64,000 bases of DNA from Paraburkholderia bonniea (GCF_009455625.1 NZ_QPEQ01000001.1:1-64000); one strand, 5' to 3'; counted from the stretch's first letter, positions 48,221 to 60,100 are shown. Made by a program: numbers and translations. Notes: generated from the sequence alone by a model not told the origin.

Positions 48221-48850
48221 TCAGTTGGATGAGCGGCTAGATGAGCTTTTCCTGACGCGATAAACGGCGAGGCTACCACGCCAGTTCTCACCCCAGCGCA
48301 CTGCCTGACCATCGTGTAGCGCCACCCGGTCGAGAATTTCGATGCCCACTTCTGGCGCTAACGCTTCGAAATCACGGATGGTCAGCACCCGCACGTTTGG
48401 CGTGTTGTGCCACTGGTAGGGCAGCGACTGCGACACCGGCATGCGGCCTCGCAGCACCGACAAACGGTGCGCCCAATAGCCGAAGTTCGGAAACGACACG
48501 ATGCATTCTTTGCCCACCCGCACCGTCTCGCGCAAGATCGCAGCGGTTTGGTGGATGGTTTGCAGCGTCTGCGACAGGATGGCGAAATCGAAGCTGGCGT
48601 CTTCGAACAGCCGCAAGCCATCTTCAAGATTTTGCTGAATCACATTCACGCCGTTGTGCGTCGAAGCCAGCACGCCAGCATCGTTGATCTCGATGCCATA
48701 GCCCGTCACATCCAGCTCTTCAGTGAGCAGCGAGAGCAGCGAGCCATCGCCACAACCTAAATCCAGCACCGTCGCGCGCGGCTCCACCCAGCGGGCAATG
48801 GCGCGAAAGTCAGGGCGGCTGGCCAGAAAATCGAGTGCGTGCTGGTTCAT
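48221..48850 (-). CDS. metW: Methionine biosynthesis protein MetW
   Basis: A 209-residue class I SAM-methyltransferase-fold protein. Motif I is [15 protein letters not shown]; the block [43 protein letters not shown] is the MetW signature. It works with MetX in homoserine acylation; whether it methylates anything is not settled. The ATG overlaps the metX stop as ATGA, so both are translated together. Confidence 0.95.
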   Translation of the reverse strand: MNQHALDFLASRPDFRAIARWVEPRATVLDLGCGDGSLLSLLTEELDVTGYGIEINDAGVLASTHNGVNVIQQNLEDGLRLFEDASFDFAILSQTLQTIHQTAAILRETVRVGKECIVSFPNFGYWAHRLSVLRGRMPVSQSLPYQWHNTPNVRVLTIRDFEALAPEVGIEILDRVALHDGQAVRWGENWRGSLAVYRVRKSSSSRSSN

Positions 48851-49992
48851 ACGTTGACCTCTCGCGCAATGCGTTCGTAATAGGCGCGCATCAGGTTGTG
48901 ATAGCGCGGATCGTCGAGCAAAAAGGCGTCGTGCCCGTGCGGTGCGTCGATTTCGGCATACGTCACCTGACGCTTGTGATGCAGCAGCGACTTCGCCAGC
49001 TCGCGTGAGCGGGTGGGCGCAAAACGCCAGTCGGTCGAGAAGCTGGCCACCAGATACTTCGCCGTGGTATGCGCCAGCGCCGCCGTCAGATCACCGGCAA
49101 AGGCCTTCGCCGGATCGAAGTAATCAAGCGCGCGGGTAATCAGCAAATAGGTATTGGCGTCGAAGTAATCAGCAAATTTATCGCCCTGGTAGCGCAGATA
49201 CGATTCCACTTCGAATTCGACATCGAAATTGAAGTTGTAATCGTCCACCGCACCTTCGGCGCGCCGCAACGCACGGCCGAATTTTTCGGCCATATCGTCA
49301 TCGGACAGATACGTGATGTGGCCAATCATCCGCGCCACGCGCAGCCCGCGTTTGGGCTTGACGCCATGGGCGTAGTAATCGCCACCATGAAAATCTGGAT
49401 CGGACAGAATCGCCGAGCGCGCCACTTCGTTAAACGCGATGTTTTGCGCGGATAGTTTGGGCGTCGATGCCACCACGATGCAATGCGCCACGCGCGCTGG
49501 ATACATCAGGCTCCACGCTAGCGCCTGCATGCCGCCGAGGCTGCCGCCCATTACTGCTGCAAAGCATTCGATACCGAACGCATCCGCGACGCGCGCCTGG
49601 GCATTGACCCAATCTTCCACCGTCACCACCGGAAAGCTCGCGCCATACGGCCGGCCAGTAGCAGGATTCGCGCTCATCGGGCCCGTTGAACCGAAACACG
49701 ACCCAAGGTTATTCACGCCAATGACGAAGAAGCGGTTGGTATCAAGTGGCTTACCCGGGCCCACCATGTTGTCCCACCAGCCCACCTCTTTGGGCTCGCT
49801 GGCATACACCCCGGCCACGTGATGCGACGCATTGAGCGCGTGACACACCAGCACCGCATTGCTGCGCGCGGCATTCAACGTGCCATAGGTTTCGACCATC
49901 AGGTCATAGCCCGCGAGCGCGCTGCCGTTTTGCAGCGGCAGCGGCTCGGGGAAATGCATTTTCTGGGGGGTGACGATACCGACTGATTCCAT
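48847..49992 (-). CDS. metX: Homoserine O-acyltransferase MetX
   Basis: A 381-residue alpha/beta-hydrolase-fold enzyme that acylates homoserine, the first committed step to methionine. The nucleophile is Ser151 in GGSLGG; the acid Asp in FSTDWRFAP and His in HGHDAFLL complete the triad. Members paired with MetW in Betaproteobacteria often use succinyl-CoA; the acyl donor cannot be fixed here. Two ATGs overlap at the start (49992 and an out-of-frame one at 49996); the family frame begins [11 protein letters not shown] long structured leader precedes it. Confidence 0.95.
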   Translation of the reverse strand: MESVGIVTPQKMHFPEPLPLQNGSALAGYDLMVETYGTLNAARSNAVLVCHALNASHHVAGVYASEPKEVGWWDNMVGPGKPLDTNRFFVIGVNNLGSCFGSTGPMSANPATGRPYGASFPVVTVEDWVNAQARVADAFGIECFAAVMGGSLGGMQALAWSLMYPARVAHCIVVASTPKLSAQNIAFNEVARSAILSDPDFHGGDYYAHGVKPKRGLRVARMIGHITYLSDDDMAEKFGRALRRAEGAVDDYNFNFDVEFEVESYLRYQGDKFADYFDANTYLLITRALDYFDPAKAFAGDLTAALAHTTAKYLVASFSTDWRFAPTRSRELAKSLLHHKRQVTYAEIDAPHGHDAFLLDDPRYHNLMRAYYERIAREVNV

Positions 49993-50065
49993 TCATTCCG
50001 CCTTCAGACAGGGCGGCTAAATGGCGTCGGCTAAGCGCGGGAGGGAAAAGCTGCGCGGCTGACAA

Positions 50066-50148
50066 CCTCTTTAGCCGCATTTCTAGTGAACCCGGGAGCA
50101 ATCCAGGCAGGTTCGCGCGCCCGCAATCGAGTCAGCAAATCGGCGCGT
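50066..50148 (-). promoter_or_regulatory. Probable SAM-II riboswitch in the metX leader
   Basis: On the minus strand, stem P1 CGCGCC/GGCGCG encloses a loop starting GATTT and ending GATTGCG. Further on comes AAATGCGGCTAAAGAGG (complement of 50066-50082), close to the SAM-II core AAATG-n2-GCTAAA-n-AGG that closes the pseudoknot. Between them an optional hairpin GAACC/GGTTC is inserted. Position upstream of a methionine gene fits. The pseudoknot pairing was not computed, and the core ends about 75 bases before the metX ATG rather than at the ribosome site. Confidence 0.65.
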
Positions 50149-50280
50149 CAGCAACAGCGAGGATTCCCGCTGCGCAGGGCAAAACAGGTGGCGAGTATAG
50201 CGGAAAGTCAAAAATCGAGACAAGCCTGCGGTGCGGCATCGCTAGCGGTGACGCTAGTGAGATGCCACACCAGATGGGGT

Positions 50281-50862
50281 TTAGTTGAGTGCCGCGCGAT
50301 GGCGGAAACGGCGCAGTTGCACTGCGGCGAAGATCAGCAGCACGCCATAAAAAATCGCATAGGCGCCGATCAGCCAGATCAGCGACAACGCGCCTGCGCC
50401 TGGGTACATCAGGATGAAAAAGCCCACCACTGCCGACAACAGCCCCGACAGACCGATCACCCACGGATGCGCATTGGCCCGCCGATACTGAATCGCGTAC
50501 ACGATTTCGAACACGCCAATGGCCAGTGCCCACGCGCCAATAATCATCACGAGGATCAACGCGGTCTCACCGGGCCAGAAGAGCGCGATCAGCCCCGCCA
50601 GCACGCCCAGCACGCCAACCACGGCATAGGTCCAGCGCCGTGTGCCGCCGCTACCGCGCACCCCGTAGATCAGGGCGAACGCCCCATCAATGATCGCGTA
50701 AGCCCCCCAGAACAGCGCCAGCGTAGCGAGCGTGAGGCCCGGCCAGGTGAACGCGAGCACGCCAAACACGATAGCGGCAAGACCGCGAACCGCAAGCCAG
50801 CCCCAATGCGCCGTGAGCGCATTCAGACTGGGGGGAAAGGACGACAACATAGGACGATTCAT
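50281..50862 (-). CDS. HdeD-family membrane protein (DUF308)
   Basis: A 193-residue inner-membrane protein with six hydrophobic segments in three similar pairs, the HdeD/DUF308 pattern (GLAAIVFGVLAFTWPGLTLATLALFWGAYAIIDG repeated in looser form as GVLAGLIALFWPGETALILVMIIGAWALAIG). In E. coli HdeD is linked to acid resistance at high cell density; the molecular role is unknown. The ATG at 50862 follows AGGAG. It is not clearly in an operon with slmA, 126 bp upstream. Confidence 0.9.
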   Translation of the reverse strand: MNRPMLSSFPPSLNALTAHWGWLAVRGLAAIVFGVLAFTWPGLTLATLALFWGAYAIIDGAFALIYGVRGSGGTRRWTYAVVGVLGVLAGLIALFWPGETALILVMIIGAWALAIGVFEIVYAIQYRRANAHPWVIGLSGLLSAVVGFFILMYPGAGALSLIWLIGAYAIFYGVLLIFAAVQLRRFRHRAALN

Positions 50863-50988
50863 GACGTGGCAACTCCTGATGAACAAGAACAACGCTTTGA
50901 AATGGCGGTGGCGCGGTACCTCACCTGATGTACCGCGCCACCGCCGACTTGCAGCAAACCATGACGAACGGATTACTGAGTTACCGGA

Positions 50989-51732
50989 TTACTGCAGGAT
51001 GAGTCTTAGCTGGGCATCGGCCTGTTCGTCCGGCGCACGCGCGAAGCCGCTACGAACATAGCGATGCCAGCGGCCAATGATGTAGCTCAGCACCAGGCTG
51101 GCGCGCAGCGCGGCGTCATAGCCCGCAGGCAGCGGCACAGCCGTTGGCAGTGCAACGGGCACAGCAGCGGGCAGCGCAGGTGCGGCCAGCGCCGTGGCCT
51201 CCTGCGCGGCAGAGGCTTCTGCGGCCTCTGCGCGACTGGCCTCCTGCCAGCCGAGCCGCAAGCATTGCTTGAGCGACGCCTCGACACGTTCGAGCAGTTG
51301 ATTCACGCGCTCGGTCAGACGCGCATGCTCGCCGACTAGCGCCTCGCAGGTCAGCACTCGTGTCATGCCAGGGTTTTTCGCGGCGAAGTGCAGCAGCATC
51401 AGCGCGATCGCCCGCGCCTGAAGCACGCCATTTGGCTCTTTGGTGGTGATCTGGTTCACCAGGCCAAAGATGGTCTGCTCGATGAATTCAATCAGCCCTT
51501 CGAACATCTGCGCCTTGCTGGCGAAATGCCGGTAGAGCGCGGCTTCGGAAACCTCCAGTTGCGCCGCGAGCGCGGCGGTCGTGATTTTTTCGTTTTTGGG
51601 TGTTTCCAGCATCGTCGCTAGCGTCTGCAAAATCTGCACGCGCCGCTCACCTGGCTTGAGCCGTTTCGCACGCACGCCGTTAGCGACGGCTGATCCTGAT
51701 GGGACATCGTCAAGCTTGCGGGTTGGCGCCAT
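50989..51732 (-). CDS. slmA: Nucleoid occlusion factor SlmA (TetR family)
   Basis: A 247-residue TetR-type protein. KPGERRVQILQTLATMLETP and ITTAALAAQLEVSEAALYRHFASKAQMFEGLIEFIEQTIF are the SlmA signature with the helix-turn-helix. SlmA blocks FtsZ assembly over unsegregated DNA. An Ala/Pro-rich insertion of about 35 residues (roughly 165-203) breaks the C-terminal domain, making it longer than E. coli SlmA (198). argB-HAD-slmA is a usual neighbourhood in this group. Confidence 0.93.
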   Translation of the reverse strand: MAPTRKLDDVPSGSAVANGVRAKRLKPGERRVQILQTLATMLETPKNEKITTAALAAQLEVSEAALYRHFASKAQMFEGLIEFIEQTIFGLVNQITTKEPNGVLQARAIALMLLHFAAKNPGMTRVLTCEALVGEHARLTERVNQLLERVEASLKQCLRLGWQEASRAEAAEASAAQEATALAAPALPAAVPVALPTAVPLPAGYDAALRASLVLSYIIGRWHRYVRSGFARAPDEQADAQLRLILQ

Positions 51733-51770
51733 GAGGCATCCTTTCCATCACCGTGGGCGAATTCAGAGGG

Positions 51771-53764
<1,994 letters not shown>

Positions 53765-54040
53765 ATGAATCAGCCAGACGCCCCGCCCCACCTCAGCGCT
53801 AACCACAACCATTGCGCCAGCTGTGGTGCTGAATTTATCTGTGGCATGAGCATGGCAAAAGCGGAGGCAAGCGTAGAGGCAAGCGCGCCGTTTGCCTGCT
53901 GGTGTGAGGCTTTACCGGTGCTTGCGCCAGCGCATCGGCTGGCCGGTACGGGCTGCCTTTGTCCAGCCTGCCTCGCAGCAGAACTGGCTCGCAGCGCTAA
54001 CCCGCCAGCCCCGCTGAATGACCGCAGCGAGCCAGACTAA
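53765..54040 (+). CDS. Cysteine-rich CWC-family small protein
   Basis: A 91-residue protein with the Cysteine-rich CWC domain pattern: CASCGAEFICG near the N-terminus, then CWC, and CLCPACL near the C-terminus (eight Cys in total). The spacing suggests a small metal-binding, probably zinc, fold; function is unknown. The start could also be the ATG at 53756; longer versions of the frame are rejected. It converges with the TPR gene so tightly that the two stop codons overlap (CTAA). Confidence 0.82.
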   Translation: MNQPDAPPHLSANHNHCASCGAEFICGMSMAKAEASVEASAPFACWCEALPVLAPAHRLAGTGCLCPACLAAELARSANPPAPLNDRSEPD

Positions 54041-55677
54041 ACGCCAGATGGCCGGTGCTGCGCCGCCAGTGCGGTGAGGTCCGACTTGACACGCTCGAAT
54101 ACCGGCCCCCACTGCAGAAACTCTGCTTGCCGATACAGCCGTGCAGTGGGATACCACGGGGTGTCTTCGTGCTCCAGCAGCCACGTCCAGTGCGGATTGA
54201 CATCGAGCAGCACCCAGGTGCGCAGCCCCAGCGCACCACTCAGATGGGCCACTGAGGTACACACCGTAATCACCAGATCAAGCGCGCTGGCAAAAGCCGC
54301 TGTGTCATCAAAACTGCGCCATTCCGCGCTGAAATCGACGATCTCAAAGCCCGCCTCACGCGCGGCGGCAACATCTGCTTGCGCACCTGGCTGAAGCGAA
54401 TAAAACACCACGTTGTCCATGCCGCCGAAGTACTCGGCATAACGCTCCCAACCCACCCGGCGAAACGGATTGCGTTGATGCCTGAGACTGCCGGTCCATG
54501 TCAGGCCGACTTTCAGCCGCTTCTCTCCGGCAAGACGCTGACGCCATGCCGCCAGTGCCTCAGGCAGCGGCGCCAGATAAGGCACCTTGGCAGGAATCGT
54601 GTCTACGCGCGTGTCGAGTACCAGCGGCGCACTCGCCAGCGAGAGTTCGTAATCGAACGATGGCAGCGCTTCGACTCTGGGATCCGACGAGTAGGCATCC
54701 ACATATGTGCCCAGGTTGCGTTCAAGCAGCGCGCCCATATGCGCAAATGAATTCCACACAATGCGGCCGCCGTCCCGATGCACCCGCTCGGCGAGCAATG
54801 GAATAAAGCGGCAAAACTGCAGCAGATCGCCATCGCCCTGCTCCCCCCAGACCAGCAAGGTTTTGCCCGCAAGCGGCTCACCGCGCCACTGGGCACCCGG
54901 TATTGGCGGGCGGTTGCCGCGAAGCTCCTCTGCACCGAGCCAGCGTGCCTCATGCGTCAACCAGCCTTCGGCGTAATTTCCGCGGACCAGTTGCAGCAGC
55001 GACAGATTCAACCGGTATATCGCTTCATCTGGCACAAGCTCAGAAGCGTGCCGCGCACAGCGCTCGGCCTCCTCCCAAAGCTGCGCTTCTTTCAGCACCA
55101 GCGAATAGTTGTTTAGCGCTTTCAGATGATCGGGATCGAGTTCGAGCGCGCGACGCCCATCCTCCAGCGCCCTCGGCAAATCCCCGCTCTCGCGTCTCAC
55201 ACCCATCAGGTTGGCCAGAACGTCGACATCCGTTGGGTCAGTCTGGGCGGCGCTTTCGAGCATCTGGAGCCTTACCGCCACGCTCTCGCCCACCACCTGA
55301 AGGGCAGATGCCAGGTTATTGCGCAACTTGGGATGATCGGGGTTCAATTCGAGCGCGCGCTGGTAGGGTGCCAGCGCCTCGGCATGCAGCCCGGCCAGTT
55401 GCAGCAGATAGCCATGTAAAAACTGTGCCGCCACGCTGTCCGGCCGCATGCTGGCCAGACTGCCAATCACCTTCAGCGCAGCGTCTTGCTGTTGATCCCT
55501 GGACAGTTGTAAGGCCAGCGCTTCGAGGTCAGCGTCAGCAACTGGATGGAAATAGCTCGCCGCTTGCAGCCAGGTCGCGCAGACCTCGGCGCGCCCTTGT
55601 TGCTGCGCTTCGTCAGCATGATTCAGGAACGCGGTGAAGATGGGCAAGCCAGAGTAGTTAGCGTCAGATGAAGACAT
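54037..55677 (-). CDS. TPR protein with glycosyltransferase-like C-terminal domain
   Basis: A 546-residue protein. Residues ~40-235 hold five or six tetratricopeptide repeats (ALAPYQRALELNPDHPKLRNNLA, ALEDGRRALELDPDHLKALNNYS). The rest is a Rossmann-like domain related to glycosyltransferase family 9 and OGT-like proteins (KTLLVWGEQGDGDLLQFCRFIPLLAERV, KVGLTWTGSLRHQRNPFRRVGWERYA, DLVITVCTSVAHLSGALGLRTWVLL). It has no signal peptide. Such proteins glycosylate surface proteins or polysaccharides in other bacteria; here no acceptor gene is nearby, so the target is open. Confidence 0.88.
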   Translation of the reverse strand: MSSSDANYSGLPIFTAFLNHADEAQQQGRAEVCATWLQAASYFHPVADADLEALALQLSRDQQQDAALKVIGSLASMRPDSVAAQFLHGYLLQLAGLHAEALAPYQRALELNPDHPKLRNNLASALQVVGESVAVRLQMLESAAQTDPTDVDVLANLMGVRRESGDLPRALEDGRRALELDPDHLKALNNYSLVLKEAQLWEEAERCARHASELVPDEAIYRLNLSLLQLVRGNYAEGWLTHEARWLGAEELRGNRPPIPGAQWRGEPLAGKTLLVWGEQGDGDLLQFCRFIPLLAERVHRDGGRIVWNSFAHMGALLERNLGTYVDAYSSDPRVEALPSFDYELSLASAPLVLDTRVDTIPAKVPYLAPLPEALAAWRQRLAGEKRLKVGLTWTGSLRHQRNPFRRVGWERYAEYFGGMDNVVFYSLQPGAQADVAAAREAGFEIVDFSAEWRSFDDTAAFASALDLVITVCTSVAHLSGALGLRTWVLLDVNPHWTWLLEHEDTPWYPTARLYRQAEFLQWGPVFERVKSDLTALAAQHRPSGV

Positions 55678-55863
55678 AGAAAGTCAGATAAGAAGGCATA
55701 GAAAATCAGATAAATATGCAATGCCTAAGGGCATTTCCCAGAAAATTTCTCGGAAACACCCAGGAAACGTCTGATAAATGCCAGAAAAAATCGCCGGCAA
55801 TCATAGCAACGATTACCGTCACGCCATCCCGAAGAAACCTGGGCAAACGGGTAAACTGCCGCG

Positions 55864-57114
55864 ATGCATCGCATAACCAATACCGGACGGGTCAATCTCG
55901 GGCATTTGTTCTGGCTGCGCAGCCTCGCCATCATTGGCCAGCTCGTCACCATCGCGTTCGTCCAGATTTTTATTGGGGTCCATCTACCGCTTCCGGCCAT
56001 GTTGCTGGTCATCAGCCTCGAAGTGTTGTTTAACGGCTTCACCTGGCTGCGGGTCGCACGGCAAAAACCCGAATCCAGTTTCGAGCTATTTGGTCAGCTC
56101 TGGGTGGATCTGGGGGCGCTATCCGCGCTGCTGTTTCTTTCCGGCGGCACCACCAATCCGTTTGTTTCGCTCTATCTGCCTTCGCTGGCCATCGCCGCGG
56201 CTGTGTTGCCGTGGTATCTGATGGCGTGGCTCGCCGCCTTCGCCGTTGCCTGTTATGCGGTGCTCAGCTTTAATTCTGTGCCGCTGAACCTCGACAATCC
56301 CGCGAACCTGTTTGACTACTATCGCGCCGGGATGTGGATCAACTTCGTGGTGAGCGTCGTGCTGATCGCGTGGTTCGTTGCCCGGATGTCACGTGCGCTG
56401 CGCCAGCGCGATGCAGCGCTGGGCAACGCCCGGCAACGTTTGCTGCGCGATGAACGGGCGGTCGCGCTCGGCGTGCAGGCTGCCACCGTCGCTCACGAAA
56501 TCGGCACGCCGCTTTCCACCATCTCGATGCTGACTGAAGAGCTACAGGAAGCCGTGCGCACCGATCCTGGCCTTAAACCCTATTCGACCGATCTCAACTT
56601 GCTTGAGCAGCAAATGTCGCTGTGCATCTCGGCGCTCGCGCGGCTACGCAGCCAGGCGTCAACCGCGGACACCCGGCAAACCCTCGGCGCGTGGCTCGAA
56701 TCATTTGTGCAGCAATGGCGCTTGCGCCACCCGCATGTCAAATTCGAATGCCTGGGCACCGCCCCGGCTTCGCTCAGCCTGGACGACACCGTGGCAGTCA
56801 GCCAGATTCTGACCATCCTGCTCGACAACGCTGCACGCGCTAGCAGCGACCACGTAACGCTCAAGGTCACGCAAAGCACCTCTGGCGAATTCATCGAGTT
56901 CGAAGTACGGGATGCGGGCCCGGGCATTCCACTAGCCCTGCGCGGCTCGCTAGGCACGATGCCAGTGGATAGCACTCAGGGCGGCCATGGCGTCGGGTTA
57001 TATCTAGCGTTTTCCGCCGCGTTGCAACTAGGCGGCTCAATCGAATTAAGCGATATCCAGGAAGGCAAGACACGTGGCACGCGCGCTGTGCTGCGCTTAC
57101 CACTAACCGCATGA
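55864..57114 (+). CDS. regB: RegB/PrrB-type redox sensor histidine kinase
   Basis: A 416-residue membrane kinase. About six hydrophobic segments (15-170) include the quinone-linked motif LSGGTTNPFVSLYLP (92-106). The His box is VAHEIGTPLSTI with His211; Cys254 (MSLCISALARL) sits where the redox-active Cys of RegB lies. The HATPase domain follows. RegB/RegA systems control respiration, carbon and nitrogen fixation genes in response to redox state. It is followed directly by its regulator and divergent from the TPR gene. Confidence 0.94.
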   Translation: MHRITNTGRVNLGHLFWLRSLAIIGQLVTIAFVQIFIGVHLPLPAMLLVISLEVLFNGFTWLRVARQKPESSFELFGQLWVDLGALSALLFLSGGTTNPFVSLYLPSLAIAAAVLPWYLMAWLAAFAVACYAVLSFNSVPLNLDNPANLFDYYRAGMWINFVVSVVLIAWFVARMSRALRQRDAALGNARQRLLRDERAVALGVQAATVAHEIGTPLSTISMLTEELQEAVRTDPGLKPYSTDLNLLEQQMSLCISALARLRSQASTADTRQTLGAWLESFVQQWRLRHPHVKFECLGTAPASLSLDDTVAVSQILTILLDNAARASSDHVTLKVTQSTSGEFIEFEVRDAGPGIPLALRGSLGTMPVDSTQGGHGVGLYLAFSAALQLGGSIELSDIQEGKTRGTRAVLRLPLTA

Positions 57115-57188
57115 ACAAGAAGCAGAAAGCAACGCACGATCAACCAGACACGGGGCATGAAGCCCCCTTCGCAAACGGAGAAGCAGGT

Positions 57189-57731
57189 ATGAACAACATG
57201 AATTTTCTGGTGATCGACGATGACGAAGTATTTGCCGGCATCCTGGCGCGCGGCCTGACGCGGCGCGGCTACGTCGTCGAGCAGGCGCATAGCGCCAGCG
57301 AAGCGCTGCGGCTGGCGCAGCAGGCCACGTTTGGCCAGATCACGATTGACCTGCATCTGGGCAACGATTCAGGACTCACGCTAATTGCCCCGCTGCGTGA
57401 CCTGCAGCCTGACTCGCGGATGCTGGTGCTAACCGGCTACGCCAGCATTGCCACAGCGGTGCAGGCGGTGAAGGAAGGCGCTGACAACTATCTGGCCAAA
57501 CCCGCTAACGTCGAAACCATCTTGTCCGCGCTGCAAAGCGAAGCCAGCGAGCTGCAGGCAGATGCAGCGCTGGAACATCCCGTGCCGCTATCGGTGGCAC
57601 GGCTTGAATGGGAGCATATCCAGCGCGTGCTGGCGGAGCATGCGGGCAATGTGTCCGCCACGGCCCGGGCGCTGAACATGCACCGGCGCACGCTGCAACG
57701 CAAGCTGGCCAAGCGGCCGGTCAAGCAGTAA
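57189..57731 (+). CDS. regA: RegA/PrrA-type response regulator
   Basis: A 180-residue regulator with receiver domain (FLVIDDDEVFAGILARGL; acceptor Asp in TIDLHLGNDSG) and a short Fis-type helix-turn-helix, WEHIQRVLAEHAGNVSATARALNMHRRTLQRKLAKRPVK, which is nearly invariant in the RegA family. The ATG at 57189 follows GGAGAAGCAGGT and gives the usual N-terminus. An ATG at 57111 overlapping the regB stop would add 26 hydrophilic residues and has no ribosome site. Confidence 0.93.
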   Translation: MNNMNFLVIDDDEVFAGILARGLTRRGYVVEQAHSASEALRLAQQATFGQITIDLHLGNDSGLTLIAPLRDLQPDSRMLVLTGYASIATAVQAVKEGADNYLAKPANVETILSALQSEASELQADAALEHPVPLSVARLEWEHIQRVLAEHAGNVSATARALNMHRRTLQRKLAKRPVKQ

Positions 57732-57809
57732 GGCGGGATGTAGTTAAGGCCGCTGTATAGCCAAATCAACTGGACGAATCAAACACGCGCCATCAGGCCA
57801 GAAAGCAGA

Positions 57810-57842
57810 CAGGGCAGGAGCAGCTACGCTGCGCCTGCCCTG
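57810..57842. terminator. Stem-loop between convergent regA and hslU
   Basis: CAGGGCAGG (57810-57818) pairs with CCTGCCCTG (57834-57842), and GCAGC/GCTGC extends the stem to a three-base loop. No T run follows on either strand, so termination is plausible from position but not certain. Confidence 0.45.
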
Positions 57843-57875
57843 CGGCACGACGGTTACTCGCTACCCTGAGCGCTG

Positions 57876-59231
57876 TTACAGCACGTAGCGCGACAGGTCT
57901 TCGTTATCGGCAACTTCATTGAGCGCGCGATCAACATACGCGGCATCAATGCAAACGGTCTGGCCAGCATGCTTGCCCGCCGCAAACGACACTTCTTCCA
58001 GCAGCTTTTCGATCACGGTGTAAAGCCGCCGGGCACCGATGTTTTCGGTTTTCTCGTTCACTGAAAACGCAATCTCGGCCAAACGCCGGATACCGTCAGC
58101 GGCAAAATCGAGGTGCACATCTTCGGTCGCCAGCAGTGCCTGGTATTGCTTGACGAGGCTGGCGTCGGTGGCCACGAGGATCGCCTCGAAGTCTTTCACT
58201 GAAAGCGAATCCAGTTCGACCCGAATCGGAAAGCGCCCTTGCAGCTCAGGAATCAGATCGCTTGGCTTGGCCAGATGAAACGCCCCGCTGGCGATAAACA
58301 GAATGTGATCGGTTTTGACCATGCCGTACCGGGTGTTGATCGTCGTGCCTTCGACCAGCGGCAGCAAATCACGCTGCACGCCCTGGCGCGACACCTCACC
58401 ACCCCCGCCACCTTCGTTGCGCGCTGCGATCTTGTCGATTTCGTCCAGAAACACGATGCCGTTTTGCTCGACGTTCTGCACGGCTTTGCTCTTGACCTCT
58501 TCATCATTGAGCATCTTGGCGGCCTCTTCGTCAGTCAGCAGCTTCAGCGCTTCCTTGACCTTCATCTTGCGATGCGCCTTTTTGCCGCCGCCGATGTTGG
58601 CGAACATCGAACGAATCTGCTCGGTCATGTCCTCCATTCCTGGCGGCCCCATGATGTCCATGCCCGCCTGCGGCAGCTCGATATCCAGTTCGATCTCACG
58701 ATCGTCCAGCAAGCCTTCGCGCAGACGCTTGCGCAACGTTTGGCGCGTCGTGTTGTTTTCTTCAGGAGCCTGTGACGGCGTAGCGAGCGCACCAGCCGTG
58801 AAACCCGCCGGGCGTGCCGTGGGCAGCAAGATATCCAGCACCCGGTCTTCCGCCTGGTCTTCGGCTTTGGTGCGGACCTTGCGCATTTCGGTCTCGCGGG
58901 TCTGCTTGAGCGAAATTTCGATCAGATCGCGCACGATGCTGTCGACATCGCGTCCGACATAACCCACTTCGGTAAATTTGGTTGCTTCGATCTTGATGAA
59001 GGGTGCGTCAGCCAGTTTGGCCAGACGCCGGGCGATTTCTGTTTTGCCAACGCCGGTCGGGCCAATCATCAGAATGTTCTTCGGCGTGATTTCCTGGCGT
59101 AGCGGCTCGCCCACTTGCTGACGCCGCCAGCGATTGCGCAAGGCCACGGCGACGGCTTTCTTGGCGCGGTCCTGGCCAATGATGTGCTTGTCGAGTTCGG
59201 AGACGATCTCGGCTGGGGTCATGGTGCTCAT
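57876..59231 (-). CDS. hslU: ATP-dependent protease ATPase subunit HslU
   Basis: A 451-residue AAA+ unfoldase of the HslVU (ClpYQ) protease. [34 protein letters not shown] opens the protein; Walker A is GPTGVGKTE, the pore loop GYVGRD, and Walker B IVFLDEID. The intermediate domain spans about 110-240. The C-terminal residues LSRYVL insert into HslV. The ATG at 59231 follows GGAG; hslV lies nine bases upstream. Confidence 0.97.
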   Translation of the reverse strand: MSTMTPAEIVSELDKHIIGQDRAKKAVAVALRNRWRRQQVGEPLRQEITPKNILMIGPTGVGKTEIARRLAKLADAPFIKIEATKFTEVGYVGRDVDSIVRDLIEISLKQTRETEMRKVRTKAEDQAEDRVLDILLPTARPAGFTAGALATPSQAPEENNTTRQTLRKRLREGLLDDREIELDIELPQAGMDIMGPPGMEDMTEQIRSMFANIGGGKKAHRKMKVKEALKLLTDEEAAKMLNDEEVKSKAVQNVEQNGIVFLDEIDKIAARNEGGGGGEVSRQGVQRDLLPLVEGTTINTRYGMVKTDHILFIASGAFHLAKPSDLIPELQGRFPIRVELDSLSVKDFEAILVATDASLVKQYQALLATEDVHLDFAADGIRRLAEIAFSVNEKTENIGARRLYTVIEKLLEEVSFAAGKHAGQTVCIDAAYVDRALNEVADNEDLSRYVL

Positions 59232-59240
59232 CCTGGCTCC

Positions 59241-59777
59241 TTACTCGATGGTCTCGATGACGCGGTTATGGTTGGTGTAAATACACATTTCACCGGCAAT
59301 TTCGAGCGATTTTTCGACGATCTCGCGTGCTGACAGCGAGGTATTGGCAGCCAGCGCTTTTGCTGCGGCCTGCGCATACGCGCCGCCTGAACCAATCGCG
59401 CAAATGCCCCCTTCGGGATCGAGCACATCGCCATTGCCAGTCAGCACCAGCGTGGTTTGCGCATCAGCCGCAATCAGCATGGCTTCAAGCCGTCGCAACA
59501 TGCGGTCGGTGCGCCAGTCTTTAGCCAGTTCGACAGCGGCACGGGTAAGGTTGCCCTGATGCTTTTCGAGCTTCGCCTCAAACCGGTCGAGCAGCGCAAA
59601 CGCATCGGCTGTACCGCCCGCAAAACCCACCAGCACCTGGTCGTTATAGATGCGCCGAACCTTTTTCGCCCCGCCCTTCATCACGATGTTGCCCAAGGTG
59701 ACCTGACCGTCGCCACCTAGCGCGACCGTGCCACCACATCGCACGGAGACGATCGTCGTGCCGTGAAATTGCTCCAT
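59241..59777 (-). CDS. hslV: ATP-dependent protease subunit HslV
   Basis: A 178-residue proteasome-like threonine protease. The precursor begins [13 protein letters not shown]; cleavage before the first Thr of TTIVSVR exposes the nucleophile. GDGQVTLGN and the Ser/Gly pattern of the family are present. The ATG at 59777 was chosen over an upstream in-frame codon since the propeptide is normally short. First gene of the hslVU operon. Confidence 0.97.
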   Translation of the reverse strand: MEQFHGTTIVSVRCGGTVALGGDGQVTLGNIVMKGGAKKVRRIYNDQVLVGFAGGTADAFALLDRFEAKLEKHQGNLTRAAVELAKDWRTDRMLRRLEAMLIAADAQTTLVLTGNGDVLDPEGGICAIGSGGAYAQAAAKALAANTSLSAREIVEKSLEIAGEMCIYTNHNRVIETIE

Positions 59778-59929
59778 ATGCGTTCCTTTTGCAAAGCAGG
59801 TAAAACGCGACGGCAAACTCGCCCATCGCTGGAATCAGGGATGCTAACCGCACCCGCAGCCTGTATGAACGGGCTACTTACTCAATGACTCGACGCGCAG
59901 ACCAGCTCGCGCCGGGCATGAGCTGCGTC

Positions 59930-59957
59930 AGTTTAGGGCGCGTGTGGTCATATCAAG
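59930..59957 (-). promoter_or_regulatory. Sigma-32-like promoter of hslVU
   Basis: On the minus strand CTTGATA, a 12-bp spacer and CCCTAAACT resemble the RpoH consensus CTTGAAA / CCCCATNT. It would give a 5' leader of about 145 bases. hslVU is a heat-shock operon in many proteobacteria, which supports the call. Confidence 0.6.
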
Positions 59958-60067
59958 GGCTGAGTTGAACGCTGTGCTGAAAAACACCGTCACGCGGCGC
60001 GGAACAACCAGGGCGTATTCAAACGCCCCCACTCCAGCCACAACGGATAAGCGGAAAATACAGGCAT

Positions 60068-60100
60068 AAAAAAAGCGCACCTTTTACCGTGCGCTTTTTT
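60068..60100. terminator. Bidirectional terminator behind dksA
   Basis: GCGCAC/GTGCGC (60075-60080 with 60089-60094) is flanked by seven A residues and six T residues, which extend the stem and supply the T tract on either strand. It fits the end of dksA on the minus strand. Confidence 0.9.
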
